Numbered from the stretch's first letter, positions 8,103-16,318 are shown. The stretch: 44,139 bases of DNA from Aphanothece hegewaldii CCALA 016 (GCF_003007785.1 NZ_PXOH01000036.1:1-44139), one strand, 5' to 3'. A program made the numbers and translations. Notes: generated by a model not told the origin, from the letters alone.

Positions 8103-8876
8103 TTATAATAAATTTAGTATAATTTGGGCTAAAGCTTCTGTAGGTCCGATCGGTTCTCTCAAGTATAGTTGGATCTGTGAGTAAGTCTGTTGTAATTGTT
8201 GGACTTGTTGTGCGATCGCTTCTGTAATCCCACCGGTAAAGAGAAAATAGGGTAAAATGGCGATTTTTTTAGCCCCTTGTTCAATTAAAACTTGTAGCTG
8301 TGTTTCTAAACTAGGTGCAACCGACCAATAAGCAGGAATAGCATTTAGTTGATAAGCTATAGCTTCAACGGCTTGATTGCTACCTAGATAACGGCTACCA
8401 TGAGATAATAAGATACTAGAATCTGCGCTGTCTTTTTCCAATTCTTGACGAAGTAAGGGAATAAGTTCTAGAGATGCGCCTAAATAAGATTTTAATTCAA
8501 GTTGAATTGTTTCTATAATTTCTGACTTGGCTAATGTGATTTCTCTGGGAATATCTTCTCTAACATGAACACCGGGTAAAAGAAACAAGGGAATAATCTG
8601 TAATTTAGTGAAACCTAGTGTACTCGCTACTTTAGCAAATTTGATGATATTTTGATGTAGAGGAATAGCAGATAATTCGAGAGAGGCAATATCAATAAGA
8701 GGATATTGAGGCTTAGTCAGTAAGGCAGTAACATTATTGATGGAATGATGGACATTGACTAAACTTTCATTTATTGTAATTCGCTGACGGAATAAATTCG
8801 TTAAGGTTCTAACCGCTTGCTCAGGGCGAGGATCTCGACTTCCGTGATAAACCAACAGATATGCAGATGATGACAT
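8103..8876 (-). CDS. sirB: Sirohydrochlorin chelatase, two-repeat CbiX/SirB type
   Basis: Inserts Fe2+ (siroheme route) or Co2+ (B12 route) into sirohydrochlorin; cytosolic. The 257 residues contain two tandem CbiX units. The first has LLVYHGSRDPRPEQAV and FLLPGVHVREDIPRE with the metal-binding histidine. The second has ILLSHGSRYLGSNQAV and LPYFLFTGGI, where the second-site histidine motif is lost, so only the first unit looks fully equipped. Iron versus cobalt specificity cannot be read from sequence; cyanobacteria need siroheme for nitrite and sulfite reductases. Single gene. The ATG is at 8876 with an AT-rich spacer upstream. Confidence 0.85.
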   Translation of the reverse strand: MSSSAYLLVYHGSRDPRPEQAVRTLTNLFRQRITINESLVNVHHSINNVTALLTKPQYPLIDIASLELSAIPLHQNIIKFAKVASTLGFTKLQIIPLFLLPGVHVREDIPREITLAKSEIIETIQLELKSYLGASLELIPLLRQELEKDSADSSILLSHGSRYLGSNQAVEAIAYQLNAIPAYWSVAPSLETQLQVLIEQGAKKIAILPYFLFTGGITEAIAQQVQQLQQTYSQIQLYLREPIGPTEALAQIILNLL

Positions 8877-8995
8877 CTAATTTTATTAATAAATTCTGTA
8901 ATTTATCTAGGTTATCGTATTTTTTTAATTAAATGTAGAGATGTATTCATTCCGTTTCATTTTTTTGAATTAAGGTTAGATAAAGAAGATCAGCG

Positions 8996-9298
8996 ATGAA
9001 AACTGTTCCACTGGATACGGCGCAACAAGCGCAGGCAACTGCTAATAACTTTCTCAGCAATCATCTAGGCGATCGCTTCAGTGCTGACCAAGCTATACTC
9101 AATAAGACTGGGGAGGTTTGGCAGATTCCAGTTATCCTAGCTTATCCAGTTATTGGGTCTATTGGACAAGTTGGAGAAATAAAGATCAGCACTAGCTCGA
9201 ATGTTATCGTATTTCACACGCCTATAGAAGACATGAAACAAGTAGGGCTTAAACTCTACGAATCTTATCACGATGACATCCAAGCTGCATTTTTATAG
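8996..9298 (+). CDS. Small hypothetical protein, partner of the C39-type peptidase
   Basis: 100 residues, no signal peptide or membrane segment. An N-terminal helix (LDTAQQAQATANNFLSNHLG) is followed by strand-rich sequence: TGEVWQIPVILAYPVIG, GQVGEIKISTSSNVIVFHTP, then a helix (MKQVGLKLYESY). The strand pattern VWQIPVIL-GxVGEI-xVIxxH is reminiscent of PepSY-like propeptide/inhibitor folds, but this is only a resemblance. Its last 26 bases overlap the start of the cysteine peptidase gene, which indicates co-expression. A role as inhibitor, chaperone or substrate of the peptidase is inferred from context, not shown. Confidence 0.65.
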   Translation: MKTVPLDTAQQAQATANNFLSNHLGDRFSADQAILNKTGEVWQIPVILAYPVIGSIGQVGEIKISTSSNVIVFHTPIEDMKQVGLKLYESYHDDIQAAFL

Positions 9299-9713
9299 AC
9301 AGGAAACACCTTTTTCTTGTGTACCCGCTTGTTTGAGAATGGTACTTTCTGAGCAAGGGTTTACGTTGAGTGAAGCTGAACTTCGTAATCTATGTGATTG
9401 TACACCTTTGGGAACAGAAGCACTAAAAGCAGTTGATGCAGTTCGCCAATTGGGATTTACAAAATCAGCTAAATTAACGCTGAATTTACAGGAATTAATC
9501 AGTTTAGTTGACTTAGGTTTTTTTCCAATTGTTTTTGTTAATCTGTTGCCGATTGATGGAATTAGAGGAGGACACGCTATCATTGTCGTAGGAGTAGAGT
9601 CGAACCAAGTTTCGGTATACGATCCACTTCAAGGAGAACGAATTATCGATCGCTCAACTTTTGAAACTGCTTGGGCAATGATGCACAATTTAACTATTTT
9701 GATAAAAAAATAA
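9273..9713 (+). CDS. Stand-alone C39-family cysteine peptidase domain protein
   Basis: A 146-residue papain-like peptidase domain of the C39 (double-glycine leader peptidase) clan, without the membrane and ATPase domains of bacteriocin exporters. The expected active site is present: Gln10 (oxyanion) and Cys16 in RQETPFSCVPACLRMVL, His101 in RGGHAIIVVGV, Asp117 in VYDPLQGE. No signal peptide, so it should act in the cytosol unless exported otherwise. The gene begins 26 bases inside the preceding small gene. Possible roles include peptide maturation or processing of its neighbour. No C39-type precursor with a GG leader was recognised in the window. Confidence 0.8.
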   Translation: MTSKLHFYRQETPFSCVPACLRMVLSEQGFTLSEAELRNLCDCTPLGTEALKAVDAVRQLGFTKSAKLTLNLQELISLVDLGFFPIVFVNLLPIDGIRGGHAIIVVGVESNQVSVYDPLQGERIIDRSTFETAWAMMHNLTILIKK

Positions 9714-9749
9714 ACGCGACTAAACCCATACCATGATTAGATTTAACCT

Positions 9750-9777
9750 GTAGGGGTTTGGTTTCCTTTCCCCTTAC
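9750..9777. repeat. Dispersed palindromic repeat, copy 5 (right arm decayed)
   Basis: GTAGGGGTTTGG intact; right half reads CCTTTCCCCTTAC, so the hairpin is weakened. It lies 36 bases past the C39 peptidase stop and contains the stop codon of the gene remnant that follows. Confidence 0.6.
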
Positions 9778-9912
9778 AAAAATCCCATTTTCTTCGTCAA
9801 ACCATTAAGATAAACATCAATAACATTAAAAACGTGACTAGCATCATGGCCACTAATAGTTAGTAAATATGCACTGATTTCATCAAATTTATCTAGAAAA
9901 CAGGGATTAAAA
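9774..9912 (-). pseudogene. Remnant of a protein gene (C-terminal fragment)
   Basis: On the minus strand an open stretch without a start codon reads NPCFLDKFDEISAYLLTISG, then HDASHVFNVIDVYLNGLTKK, then MGFL and a TAA stop. Residue composition looks protein-like rather than random. The fragment is bounded by two copies of the dispersed repeat in inverted orientation (9750-9777 and 9916-9937). The parent family was not recognised. It could be chance, but the protein-like composition argues for a decayed gene. Confidence 0.35.
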
Positions 9913-9915
9913 AAA

Positions 9916-9937
9916 GGCTTGGTTTCCAAACCCCTAC
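9916..9937. repeat. Dispersed palindromic repeat, copy 6
   Basis: GGCTTGGTTTCCAAACCCC then TAC. The left arm has one change (GGCTTGG), the right arm is intact. It sits 20 bases past the sphX stop (minus strand), in the position of a 3' hairpin. Confidence 0.7.
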
Positions 9938-9957
9938 AATTTAGAAATGAAATCTAA

Positions 9958-11004
9958 TTATTTATTTGCGGTTTCAAATTGGGCTTGCTTGCGTAATAAT
10001 TCAGCTATGGTTAAATTATATTGAGCCTTACCATCGAAAACGGTTCCGACTTCAAACCGTTGAAATTGAACTTGTGCAAGATGATAAGCTTCTTCTGGTA
10101 GAGGAATATAACCAACTTCGGTAACAGCTTTCGGTGCATGGTCTAAATAATATTCGACAAATGCTTCTAATGCAGGATTATTTTGCGCGGCTTTCGCATT
10201 AACATAAATGAACAAGGGACGTGCTAAGGGTTGATATTGTTCATTTTCGACGGCTTCTGAAGATGGAGTAACCGCACCATTACCATTATCGATCGCTAAT
10301 GCTTTTAATTGATCTTTATTTTGATCATAATAGCTATAACCGAAATAACCGAGAGCATTTGCATCTTGTTTAACCGCATTAACTAACGCTTGGTCATCTT
10401 CACTATAATTATAATCTTTACGACTCACCCCAGATTGACCGACAATGGCTTGAGTAAAATAGTCAAAGGTTCCAGAATTTTGATCAGCACCATGAAGCGT
10501 AATCGGTTTATCGGGCCATGTGGAGCGAATTTGATTCCATTTATTGATTTTACCTTGTGCTGAAGGTTCCCAGAGTTTTTTTAATTCAGCTACAGTAATA
10601 TCATTCGCCCAAGTATTTTGAGCATTGACAGTAACAGTTAAAGCATCAAAAGCAATGGGTAACTCAATGTAACGAACTTCTTTTGCATTACAGGCATCCA
10701 TTTCATCTTTTAAAATAGGACGAGAAGCAGCATTAATATCCGTTTCGCCGTTACAAAACTTTTTAAAGCCGCCTCCTGTTCCCGAAAAGTTATCATCAAT
10801 TGTAATATTGCTCAAGGTTTTGTTAGAAGGATCAGCTTTATAATGTTCTAGAACTTTTTGAGTAATGGGATAAACTGTACTAGAGCCATCTATTTTAATA
10901 GGTTTAATATTATTTGGGTTAATTGAAGCGCATGATTGTAGAATAAAGGCCGTTGCCATTACTGTTTTTAGAGTAAAAGATAGCTTTAGAGATATATTTT
11001 TCAT
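9958..11004 (-). CDS. sphX: Phosphate-binding lipoprotein SphX
   Basis: Periplasmic phosphate receptor of the PstS/SphX family, 348 residues. A lipoprotein signal peptide ends in LQSC (Cys25). The mature part begins IKIDGSSTVYPIT, continues FSGTGGGFKKFCNGETDI-ASRPI, IELPIAFDALTVTVN, LKKLWEP-KINKWNQI, and LHGADQNSGTFDYFTQAIVG, which carry the phosphate-contact Ser/Thr/Asp/Arg residues of the family. It is the SphX/PstS2 subtype and is clearly related to the product at 16503-17522 but not closely to PstS1. It is transcribed away from pstS1, as sphX neighbours the pst1 cluster in Synechocystis. AGGAG lies 9 bases before the ATG. Direct repeats resembling a PHO box precede it. Confidence 0.9.
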   Translation of the reverse strand: MKNISLKLSFTLKTVMATAFILQSCASINPNNIKPIKIDGSSTVYPITQKVLEHYKADPSNKTLSNITIDDNFSGTGGGFKKFCNGETDINAASRPILKDEMDACNAKEVRYIELPIAFDALTVTVNAQNTWANDITVAELKKLWEPSAQGKINKWNQIRSTWPDKPITLHGADQNSGTFDYFTQAIVGQSGVSRKDYNYSEDDQALVNAVKQDANALGYFGYSYYDQNKDQLKALAIDNGNGAVTPSSEAVENEQYQPLARPLFIYVNAKAAQNNPALEAFVEYYLDHAPKAVTEVGYIPLPEEAYHLAQVQFQRFEVGTVFDGKAQYNLTIAELLRKQAQFETANK

Positions 11005-11059
11005 TTTCTGTTCTCCTAATATTTTTCAAAAATTAATTAAGTATTTAATAAAAAAAAGC

Positions 11060-11089
11060 TTAACTATAAAAGATTAAAAACAGATTAAA
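11060..11089 (-). promoter_or_regulatory. PHO-box-like direct repeats before sphX
   Basis: Read on the minus strand, TTTAATCT occurs twice at an exact 11-base period (11089-11082 and 11078-11071), followed by a third, poor unit (ATAGTTAA). The unit fits the pattern pyrimidine-TTAA-pyrimidine-pyrimidine-T described for SphR sites in Synechocystis. A -10-like TATAGT or TATTAAAT lies downstream. SphR binding is inferred. Confidence 0.55.
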
Positions 11090-11305
11090 TTGTTATAAAA
11101 TCTCTTCAAAAAAGATACAAAAATAGAAAAAATTAAAGATTAATTAAGTCACCCGAACGAATCACCGAGAGTTAAAGAGCCAGCTACAATGATTAATCGA
11201 TATATTTAAAAGGGCTATAAATCAGTATGGGCAAGGATTTGGGGCTAAGTTTTCTAAAAAAATTGTCAAAAGTGATTTAATAATTTATTTAAAGAAAAAG
11301 AGTTC

Positions 11306-11324
11306 CTTAATCTATTCTTTACTA
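11306..11324 (+). promoter_or_regulatory. Possible PHO box before pstS1
   Basis: CTTAATCT (11306-11313) and CTTTACTA (11317-11324) are 11 bases apart, matching the SphR repeat unit and period, about 60 bases before the pstS1 start. Only one unit is a good match, so this is weaker than the site before pstS2. A TATATC stretch downstream could serve as -10. Confidence 0.4.
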
Positions 11325-11382
11325 ACAAAGTGTAGTTTATATCTTAAGATTTTCTAGGTTTACTAATTTCGTCAGTCCTAGT

Positions 11383-12531
11383 ATGTCTAATCAAAACGAT
11401 AATATTATGAGAAAAATTTCTCAATTAGCGAGTTCTCTAACCCTACTTGCACTAACTGCAAGTCTAGCCGCTTGTGGCGGTGGTGGCACTAATACATCGA
11501 CAAATAGCACATCTGGAACCACAGAAGGAGCAAGACAAGTTCCTCTTTCTGGCAACGTAGCCGTAACGGGTGCGGGAGCATCTTTCCCCGCTCCATTGTA
11601 TCAAAACTGGCTTGTACAGTTAAATCGAGAAGTTCCCCAACTCCAAATTAACTATCAATCTGTTGGTAGCGGTGCAGGAGTTGAACAGTTCACCCAGGGT
11701 ACGATCGATTTTGGCGCAAGTGACGTAGCAATGACCGATAAAGAAATGGCTAATGTCAAAGATGGTGTTCTATTATTACCCATGACGGCGGGTAGTATTG
11801 CCGTAGCTTACAATTTACCAGGTGTCGAAGGATTAAAATTATCGAGAGATGCCTTTATCGGAATTTTTAAAGGTGAAATTACTAAATGGAATGATCCCCA
11901 AATTGCCGCCGCTAACCCCGATTTGAAATTACCTGATACACCAATTACTGTAGTACATCGCGCTGATGGTAGTGGTACGACGGGAATCTTTACAATGCAC
12001 CTAAGTGCTATTAGTCCTGAATGGAAAAAGAGCATCGGTCAAGGTAAAACCGTTCAATGGCCAACTAGCAAAGGTAAATTTTTAGGTGGGAGAGGCAATG
12101 AAGGGGTAACCGCAACCATTAAACAAAATGAAGGGACGATCGGTTATATTGAATACGGCTTTGCTAAAAACAATGGTTTAGCGATGGCAGCATTAGAAAA
12201 CAAAGAAGGTAAATTTACATTACCCGATGAGGCCGCAGCGTCAGCTACCTTAGCCTCAGAACCCTTACCCGAAGATATGCGATTATTTTTCAGCGATCCT
12301 CCAGGAGAGACATCTTATCCAATTGTGACTTATTCTTGGATGTTGATGCACAAAAGCTACCCCGATAAAGACAAGGCTATTGGGATAGAAGCGATGATTG
12401 AATATGGTCTAACCACAGGTCAAAAACAAAGTGCGGCTTTAGGATATGTTCCTTTACCACCAGAAGTCGTCAAAAAAGTAGCAGCAGTAGCCGATCAAAT
12501 CAGTCCTGACTATACGATTAAGGTAGAGTAG
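11383..12531 (+). CDS. pstS: Phosphate ABC transporter substrate-binding protein PstS1
   Basis: Periplasmic, lipid-anchored phosphate receptor feeding the PstCAB permease. 382 residues: lipoprotein signal ending LAAC (Cys31), a low-complexity Gly/Ser/Thr linker, then VTGAGASFPAPLYQNW, INYQSVGSGAGVEQF, IDFGASDVAM, LPMTAGSIAVAYNLP, FKGEITKWNDPQI and VVHRADGSGTTGIF, which are the E. coli-type PstS landmarks and phosphate contacts. A second in-frame ATG nine codons in (11407) would give a more usual signal peptide start; neither ATG has a clear Shine-Dalgarno. First gene of the pst1 operon; 161 bases separate it from pstC1, which may allow extra expression of the binding protein. Confidence 0.96.
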   Translation: MSNQNDNIMRKISQLASSLTLLALTASLAACGGGGTNTSTNSTSGTTEGARQVPLSGNVAVTGAGASFPAPLYQNWLVQLNREVPQLQINYQSVGSGAGVEQFTQGTIDFGASDVAMTDKEMANVKDGVLLLPMTAGSIAVAYNLPGVEGLKLSRDAFIGIFKGEITKWNDPQIAAANPDLKLPDTPITVVHRADGSGTTGIFTMHLSAISPEWKKSIGQGKTVQWPTSKGKFLGGRGNEGVTATIKQNEGTIGYIEYGFAKNNGLAMAALENKEGKFTLPDEAAASATLASEPLPEDMRLFFSDPPGETSYPIVTYSWMLMHKSYPDKDKAIGIEAMIEYGLTTGQKQSAALGYVPLPPEVVKKVAAVADQISPDYTIKVE

Positions 12532-12692
12532 ATTCATCTATTGGGTGAAACGGGAAGGGTGAAGAGGAGAAACGGTAATTTAAGAGAAACTTAATAAAGT
12601 ATGTCTCAAAAGCCGATATCTGCTCCCCTAACCCTAAATGTAATTAAAGTAGTATTTTTGTTTGCTGTTTATCGTTGATGACAACATAGTGT

Positions 12693-13631
12693 ATGGCTTC
12701 ACCACCAATTTCTCAAAACTCCGATTTTGCTCCCCGTTCAGATGTAGAGAAAACTTTTGATCGAGGGTTTGTTACATTAACACAAATTTTTGCCATCGGA
12801 ATTGGCTTGATTTTATTAGCGATCGCATTAGTCATTACCATTAGAGCTTTACCCGCGATTAGTCAATTTGGACCTGGTTTTCTGTTTGGCACTGATTGGA
12901 ACCCTGTTAAAGGGCGTGAATCATTTGGGGCGTTACCGGTGATCTACGGAACTCTAGTTAACTCTTTCTTGGCTTTATTACTTGCAGTTCCTTTGGGAAT
13001 TGGTTCTGCAATCTTTTTAAGTGAAGATTTTATCCCTCTAAAAATTCGTACTGTTCTGGTTTTTTTAGTGCAACTCTTAGCCGCTATTCCAAGTGTTGTC
13101 TACGGTTTATGGGGTATTTTTGTAATGATTCCTTTTTTGTCGTCATTACATCGGATTATTCCTTTTTTTCCCGTAGTCAGAGGACCGAGTATGCTTGTCG
13201 CTAGTGTTGTACTAGCCATCATGATTTTACCGATTATTATTTCGATTTCTCGTGATTCTCTGTTTGCCTTACCGCCAGATTTACGTCAAGCGTCATTAGG
13301 TTTAGGGGCGACTCGTTGGGAAACCATTTTCCGTGTACTGATTCCTGCGGCAATTTCTGGGATTGTTGGGGGAATTATGTTAGCCCTCGGACGTGCAATG
13401 GGTGAGACAATGGCAGTAACGATGCTTATCGGCAACTCAAACAGGATCAGTCCTAATATTACACAACCAGCTAATACGATCGCCTCTTTGTTGGCGAATC
13501 AGTTTGCTGAAGCATCGGGGATACAAGTAGCAGCCCTCATGTATGCTGGTTTAGTGCTAATGCTCCTGACTTTGCTAGTCAATATCCTGGCTGAAGTGAT
13601 CGTAAATAAGATTAAAGCGAAATACAACTAA
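12693..13631 (+). CDS. pstC: Phosphate ABC transporter permease PstC1
   Basis: One of the two membrane subunits of the phosphate importer. 312 residues with about six membrane helices: FAIGIGLILLAIALVITI near the N-terminus, LVNSFLALLLAVPLGIGSAIFLSE, VFLVQLLAAIPSVVYGLWGIFVM, MLVASVVLAIMILPIIISIS, and two at the C-terminus. The LLAAIPSVVYG segment and the coupling (EAA) loop, LRQASLGLGATRWETIFRVLIPAAISGIVGG, are PstC hallmarks. Followed by pstA1 after 35 bases. Confidence 0.95.
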   Translation: MASPPISQNSDFAPRSDVEKTFDRGFVTLTQIFAIGIGLILLAIALVITIRALPAISQFGPGFLFGTDWNPVKGRESFGALPVIYGTLVNSFLALLLAVPLGIGSAIFLSEDFIPLKIRTVLVFLVQLLAAIPSVVYGLWGIFVMIPFLSSLHRIIPFFPVVRGPSMLVASVVLAIMILPIIISISRDSLFALPPDLRQASLGLGATRWETIFRVLIPAAISGIVGGIMLALGRAMGETMAVTMLIGNSNRISPNITQPANTIASLLANQFAEASGIQVAALMYAGLVLMLLTLLVNILAEVIVNKIKAKYN

Positions 13632-13666
13632 AACAAGTTTTGGGGTCATTTTAGATCATTAATTGT

Positions 13667-14569
13667 ATGTCTACTTTAGATTTTGAGGAAGTTACTAACC
13701 CAAATTTGAATTTAAAAAGAGAAACTTCTAGCCCTCGTTCTCTGTTTGGGTTAATCATGACAGGGCTATCAGCAGTATGTCTAACCATTACGACGATCCC
13801 TCTATTTTTATTGATCGGTTATGTTATTTATAAAGGTGGTAGCCGTCTCGGTCTTGACCTATTTACCGAACTTCCTCCACCACCAGGATTAGAAGGCGGT
13901 GGTTTTGCGAATGCGATTTTAGGAACGATTATAGTTGTATCGATAGCAACGGCGATCGCTGTTCCTATTGGTGTTTTAGCAGCAGTTTACCTATCAGAAT
14001 TTAGCGGCGGTGGTAAAACAGCCCAATGGGTTAGATTTGCCACGAACGTATTAAGCGGTGTACCGTCGATTATTGCTGGTATCTTTGCTTTTGGTCTTTT
14101 TGTTGCACCTTTGATCGGCAACCGGGGAATTTTTGGCTTTAGTGCGATCGCGGCGGCAATTGGTTTAGCTGTGTTAATGTTGCCAACAATTATTAGAACG
14201 ACGGATGAAGCCTTACAAATTGTTCCCCAAGATATTCGTTGGGCGGCTTTGGGCATTGGAGCGTATAATTATCAGACAGTGCTAAAAGTTGTCTTACCCG
14301 CAGCAATTCCCGCAATTATAACAGGTGTCACCCTTGCTGTGGCTCGTGCAGCAGGAGAAACGGCCTCTTTAATCTTTACGGCATTATTTTCTAACTTCTG
14401 GCCTAGAGGGATATTTGAACCGATCGCAACTTTATCGGTTTTGGTTTTCAACTTTGCAACCGTACCATTTCAACCTCAACAAGAACTTGCTTGGGCGGGT
14501 TCACTGATTTTGGTGTTGTTGGTATTAATCGCTAGTATAGCGGCTCGTTTGGCTACGCGGCAGAGGTAA
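13667..14569 (+). CDS. pstA: Phosphate ABC transporter permease PstA1
   Basis: Second membrane subunit of the Pst1 importer, 300 residues, six predicted helices. Marker segments: LGTIIVVSIATAIAVPIGVLAAVYLSEF, FATNVLSGVPSIIAGIFAFGLFV, and the EAA loop DIRWAALGIGAYNYQTVLKVVLPAAIPAIITGV, then AVARAAGETASLIFTALF, which is characteristic of PstA. Lies between pstC1 and the paired ATPase genes with short spacers. Confidence 0.95.
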   Translation: MSTLDFEEVTNPNLNLKRETSSPRSLFGLIMTGLSAVCLTITTIPLFLLIGYVIYKGGSRLGLDLFTELPPPPGLEGGGFANAILGTIIVVSIATAIAVPIGVLAAVYLSEFSGGGKTAQWVRFATNVLSGVPSIIAGIFAFGLFVAPLIGNRGIFGFSAIAAAIGLAVLMLPTIIRTTDEALQIVPQDIRWAALGIGAYNYQTVLKVVLPAAIPAIITGVTLAVARAAGETASLIFTALFSNFWPRGIFEPIATLSVLVFNFATVPFQPQQELAWAGSLILVLLVLIASIAARLATRQR

Positions 14570-14618
14570 AGTCGATCGCAAACCCAAAAAATATAATGTC
14601 TAGAGGAGACAATTTACA

Positions 14619-15425
14619 ATGAGAGAGATGCCAACTACAGCAAACCGAATTCAAACGGTTTTAAAAACATACAACGTTGATATTTACTATGGGACATATC
14701 GCGCTGTAACGGGCGTATCAATGGAAATACCGAAAAATAAGGTAACTGCCCTTATTGGCCCGTCTGGTTGCGGTAAAAGTACAATTCTACGATGTTTTAA
14801 TCGACTTAACGACCTCATCCAAGGCTTTCATCTCACGGGAAAAATTGAGTATTTAGGACAAGACCTCTATGCAAAAGATGTCGATCCTGTCAAGGTTAGA
14901 GATGAAATTGGAATGGTCTTTCAACGTCCGAATCCTTTCCCAAAATCGATTTATGATAACATCGTATATGGACCCAGAATCCAAAAAGATACGAGAAATT
15001 TCGATGAAATTGTCGAAACTTCTTTGCGTCGAGCGGCTCTTTGGGATGAAGTAAAAGATAAACTTCAAGAAAGCGGTTTTTCTCTTTCTGGTGGACAACA
15101 ACAACGCCTTTGTATTGCTCGTACTATTGCCGCACAACCCGAAGTTATTTTGATGGATGAACCTTGTTCCGCGTTAGACCCCATTTCGACTTTAAAAGTA
15201 GAAGAATTGATTCATGAATTAAAAGAAAAATATACGATTATTATCGTGACTCATAATATGCAGCAAGCGACAAGAGTTGCTGACTATACGGCTTTCTTTA
15301 ATGCAGAACCTACGCCTAAAGGTGGCAAAATTGGATATTTAGTAGAATATGACCGAACTGAAGTTATTTTTGGTTCTCCAAATGAACAGGCAACCAAAGA
15401 TTATGTAAGCGGTAAATTTGGTTAA
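14619..15425 (+). CDS. pstB: Phosphate ABC transporter ATPase PstB1
   Basis: Cytosolic ATP-hydrolysing subunit. 268 residues with Walker A GPSGCGKST, signature LSGGQQQRLCIAR, Walker B VILMDEPCSALDP and switch His in VTHNMQQA. After the switch it carries NAEPTPKGGKIGYLVEYDRTEVIF, where PstB2 in this window has the shorter YLGELVEFGRTQDMF. GAGGAG lies upstream of the ATG. It is followed 46 bases later by a second, very similar pstB, as in the Synechocystis pst1 cluster. Confidence 0.96.
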   Translation: MREMPTTANRIQTVLKTYNVDIYYGTYRAVTGVSMEIPKNKVTALIGPSGCGKSTILRCFNRLNDLIQGFHLTGKIEYLGQDLYAKDVDPVKVRDEIGMVFQRPNPFPKSIYDNIVYGPRIQKDTRNFDEIVETSLRRAALWDEVKDKLQESGFSLSGGQQQRLCIARTIAAQPEVILMDEPCSALDPISTLKVEELIHELKEKYTIIIVTHNMQQATRVADYTAFFNAEPTPKGGKIGYLVEYDRTEVIFGSPNEQATKDYVSGKFG

Positions 15426-15471
15426 GTTAGGGCGTTATTTTTGTTTTTGTTTATTGATTTTATGAAATTTT

Positions 15472-16269
15472 ATGTTAGCAACTGATATCGAAACTCAAGC
15501 CGTTTTAAGAACGAAAAATCTTCATGTTTATTATGGATCTAATTTAGCCGTTCGAGATGTTTCTTTAGATATACCAGAAAAGCAAGTCGTCGCTTTTATT
15601 GGACCTTCTGGCTGTGGAAAAAGTACGGTTTTACGCTGTTTTAACCGTATGAACGATTTAATTAAAAGTGCCAGAATTGAAGGAAAAGTAACCTATCGAG
15701 GTAAAGATATTTATGCGACGGGACTTGACCCCGTAGGTTTGCGGAGTCGAATTGGCATGGTTTTTCAAAAACCGAACCCTTTTCCGAAATCGATTTATGA
15801 AAATATTGCTTTTGGCGCTCGTTTGAATGGCTATAAAGGTAATATGGATGAATTAGTCGAATCGTCTTTAAAAAGAGCCGTCATTTGGGACGATGTTAAA
15901 GACAAACTACAACAAAATGGTCAAGCATTATCAGGTGGGCAACAACAACGCTTGTGTATTGCTCGTGCCATTTCGATTCAACCCGAAGTATTATTAATGG
16001 ATGAGCCTTGTGCAGCACTTGACCCCATTTCTACTTTAAAAATTGAAGAGTTAATGCACGATCTGAAAAAACAATATACGATCGTCATTGTGACACACAA
16101 TATGCAGCAAGCGTCACGAGTTTCTGATTACACAGCTTTCTATAATGCTGAACCAACTCCTAAAGGCGGCAAAGTAGGTTATTTAGTTGAATATGACCGA
16201 ACCGAGAAAATTTTTCAAGACCCCGCCCAAGAAGCAACTAGAGATTATGTCGCGGGTCGTTTCGGTTAA
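15472..16269 (+). CDS. pstB: Phosphate ABC transporter ATPase PstB1', tandem paralogue
   Basis: 265 residues, a clear duplicate of the preceding gene: Walker A GPSGCGKST, signature LSGGQQQRLCIAR, Walker B VLLMDEPCAALDP, switch VTHNMQQASRVSDY, and the same extra segment NAEPTPKGGKVGYLVEYDRTEKIF. Family knowledge says two ATPases are needed per transporter, so the pair could form a heterodimer or be interchangeable. Last gene of the pst1 operon; a strong rho-independent terminator begins 25 bases after its stop. Confidence 0.96.
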   Translation: MLATDIETQAVLRTKNLHVYYGSNLAVRDVSLDIPEKQVVAFIGPSGCGKSTVLRCFNRMNDLIKSARIEGKVTYRGKDIYATGLDPVGLRSRIGMVFQKPNPFPKSIYENIAFGARLNGYKGNMDELVESSLKRAVIWDDVKDKLQQNGQALSGGQQQRLCIARAISIQPEVLLMDEPCAALDPISTLKIEELMHDLKKQYTIVIVTHNMQQASRVSDYTAFYNAEPTPKGGKVGYLVEYDRTEKIFQDPAQEATRDYVAGRFG

Positions 16270-16294
16270 TCTACGCAAGAAAAAAAAATTGATG

Positions 16295-16318
16295 AGGTGG
16301 GTCATTCCCGCCTTTTTT
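16295..16318 (+). terminator. Rho-independent terminator of the pst1 operon
   Basis: Stem AGGTGGG (16295-16301) pairs with CCCGCCT (16307-16313) with one G-T wobble, loop TCATT, followed by a run of T to 16318. It lies just beyond pstB1' and before the pstS2 promoter, so the pst1 and pst2 operons are separate transcripts. Confidence 0.85.

Larger units (their letters stand above)
11005..11382. other. Divergent control region between sphX and pstS1
   Basis: A 378-base AT-rich spacer holding the promoters of both genes. PHO-box-like repeats are seen at 11060-11089 (towards sphX) and 11306-11324 (towards pstS1). The middle (about 11150-11250) is less AT-rich, with short runs such as GAATCACCGAGAG and GGATTTGGGGCTAAG. 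No open frame, tRNA or riboswitch was recognised there. Confidence 0.6.

Noticed and set aside
11150..11250. Possible riboswitch or structured RNA in the sphX-pstS1 spacer
   Set aside because: The region is less AT-rich and has short complementary bits (GAGCC, GGGCT), but no known riboswitch core was recognised and no stable multi-arm fold could be drawn by eye.
14853..15137. Minus-strand frame over pstB1
   Set aside because: Shadow of a highly conserved ATPase gene; no ribosome-binding site or motif.
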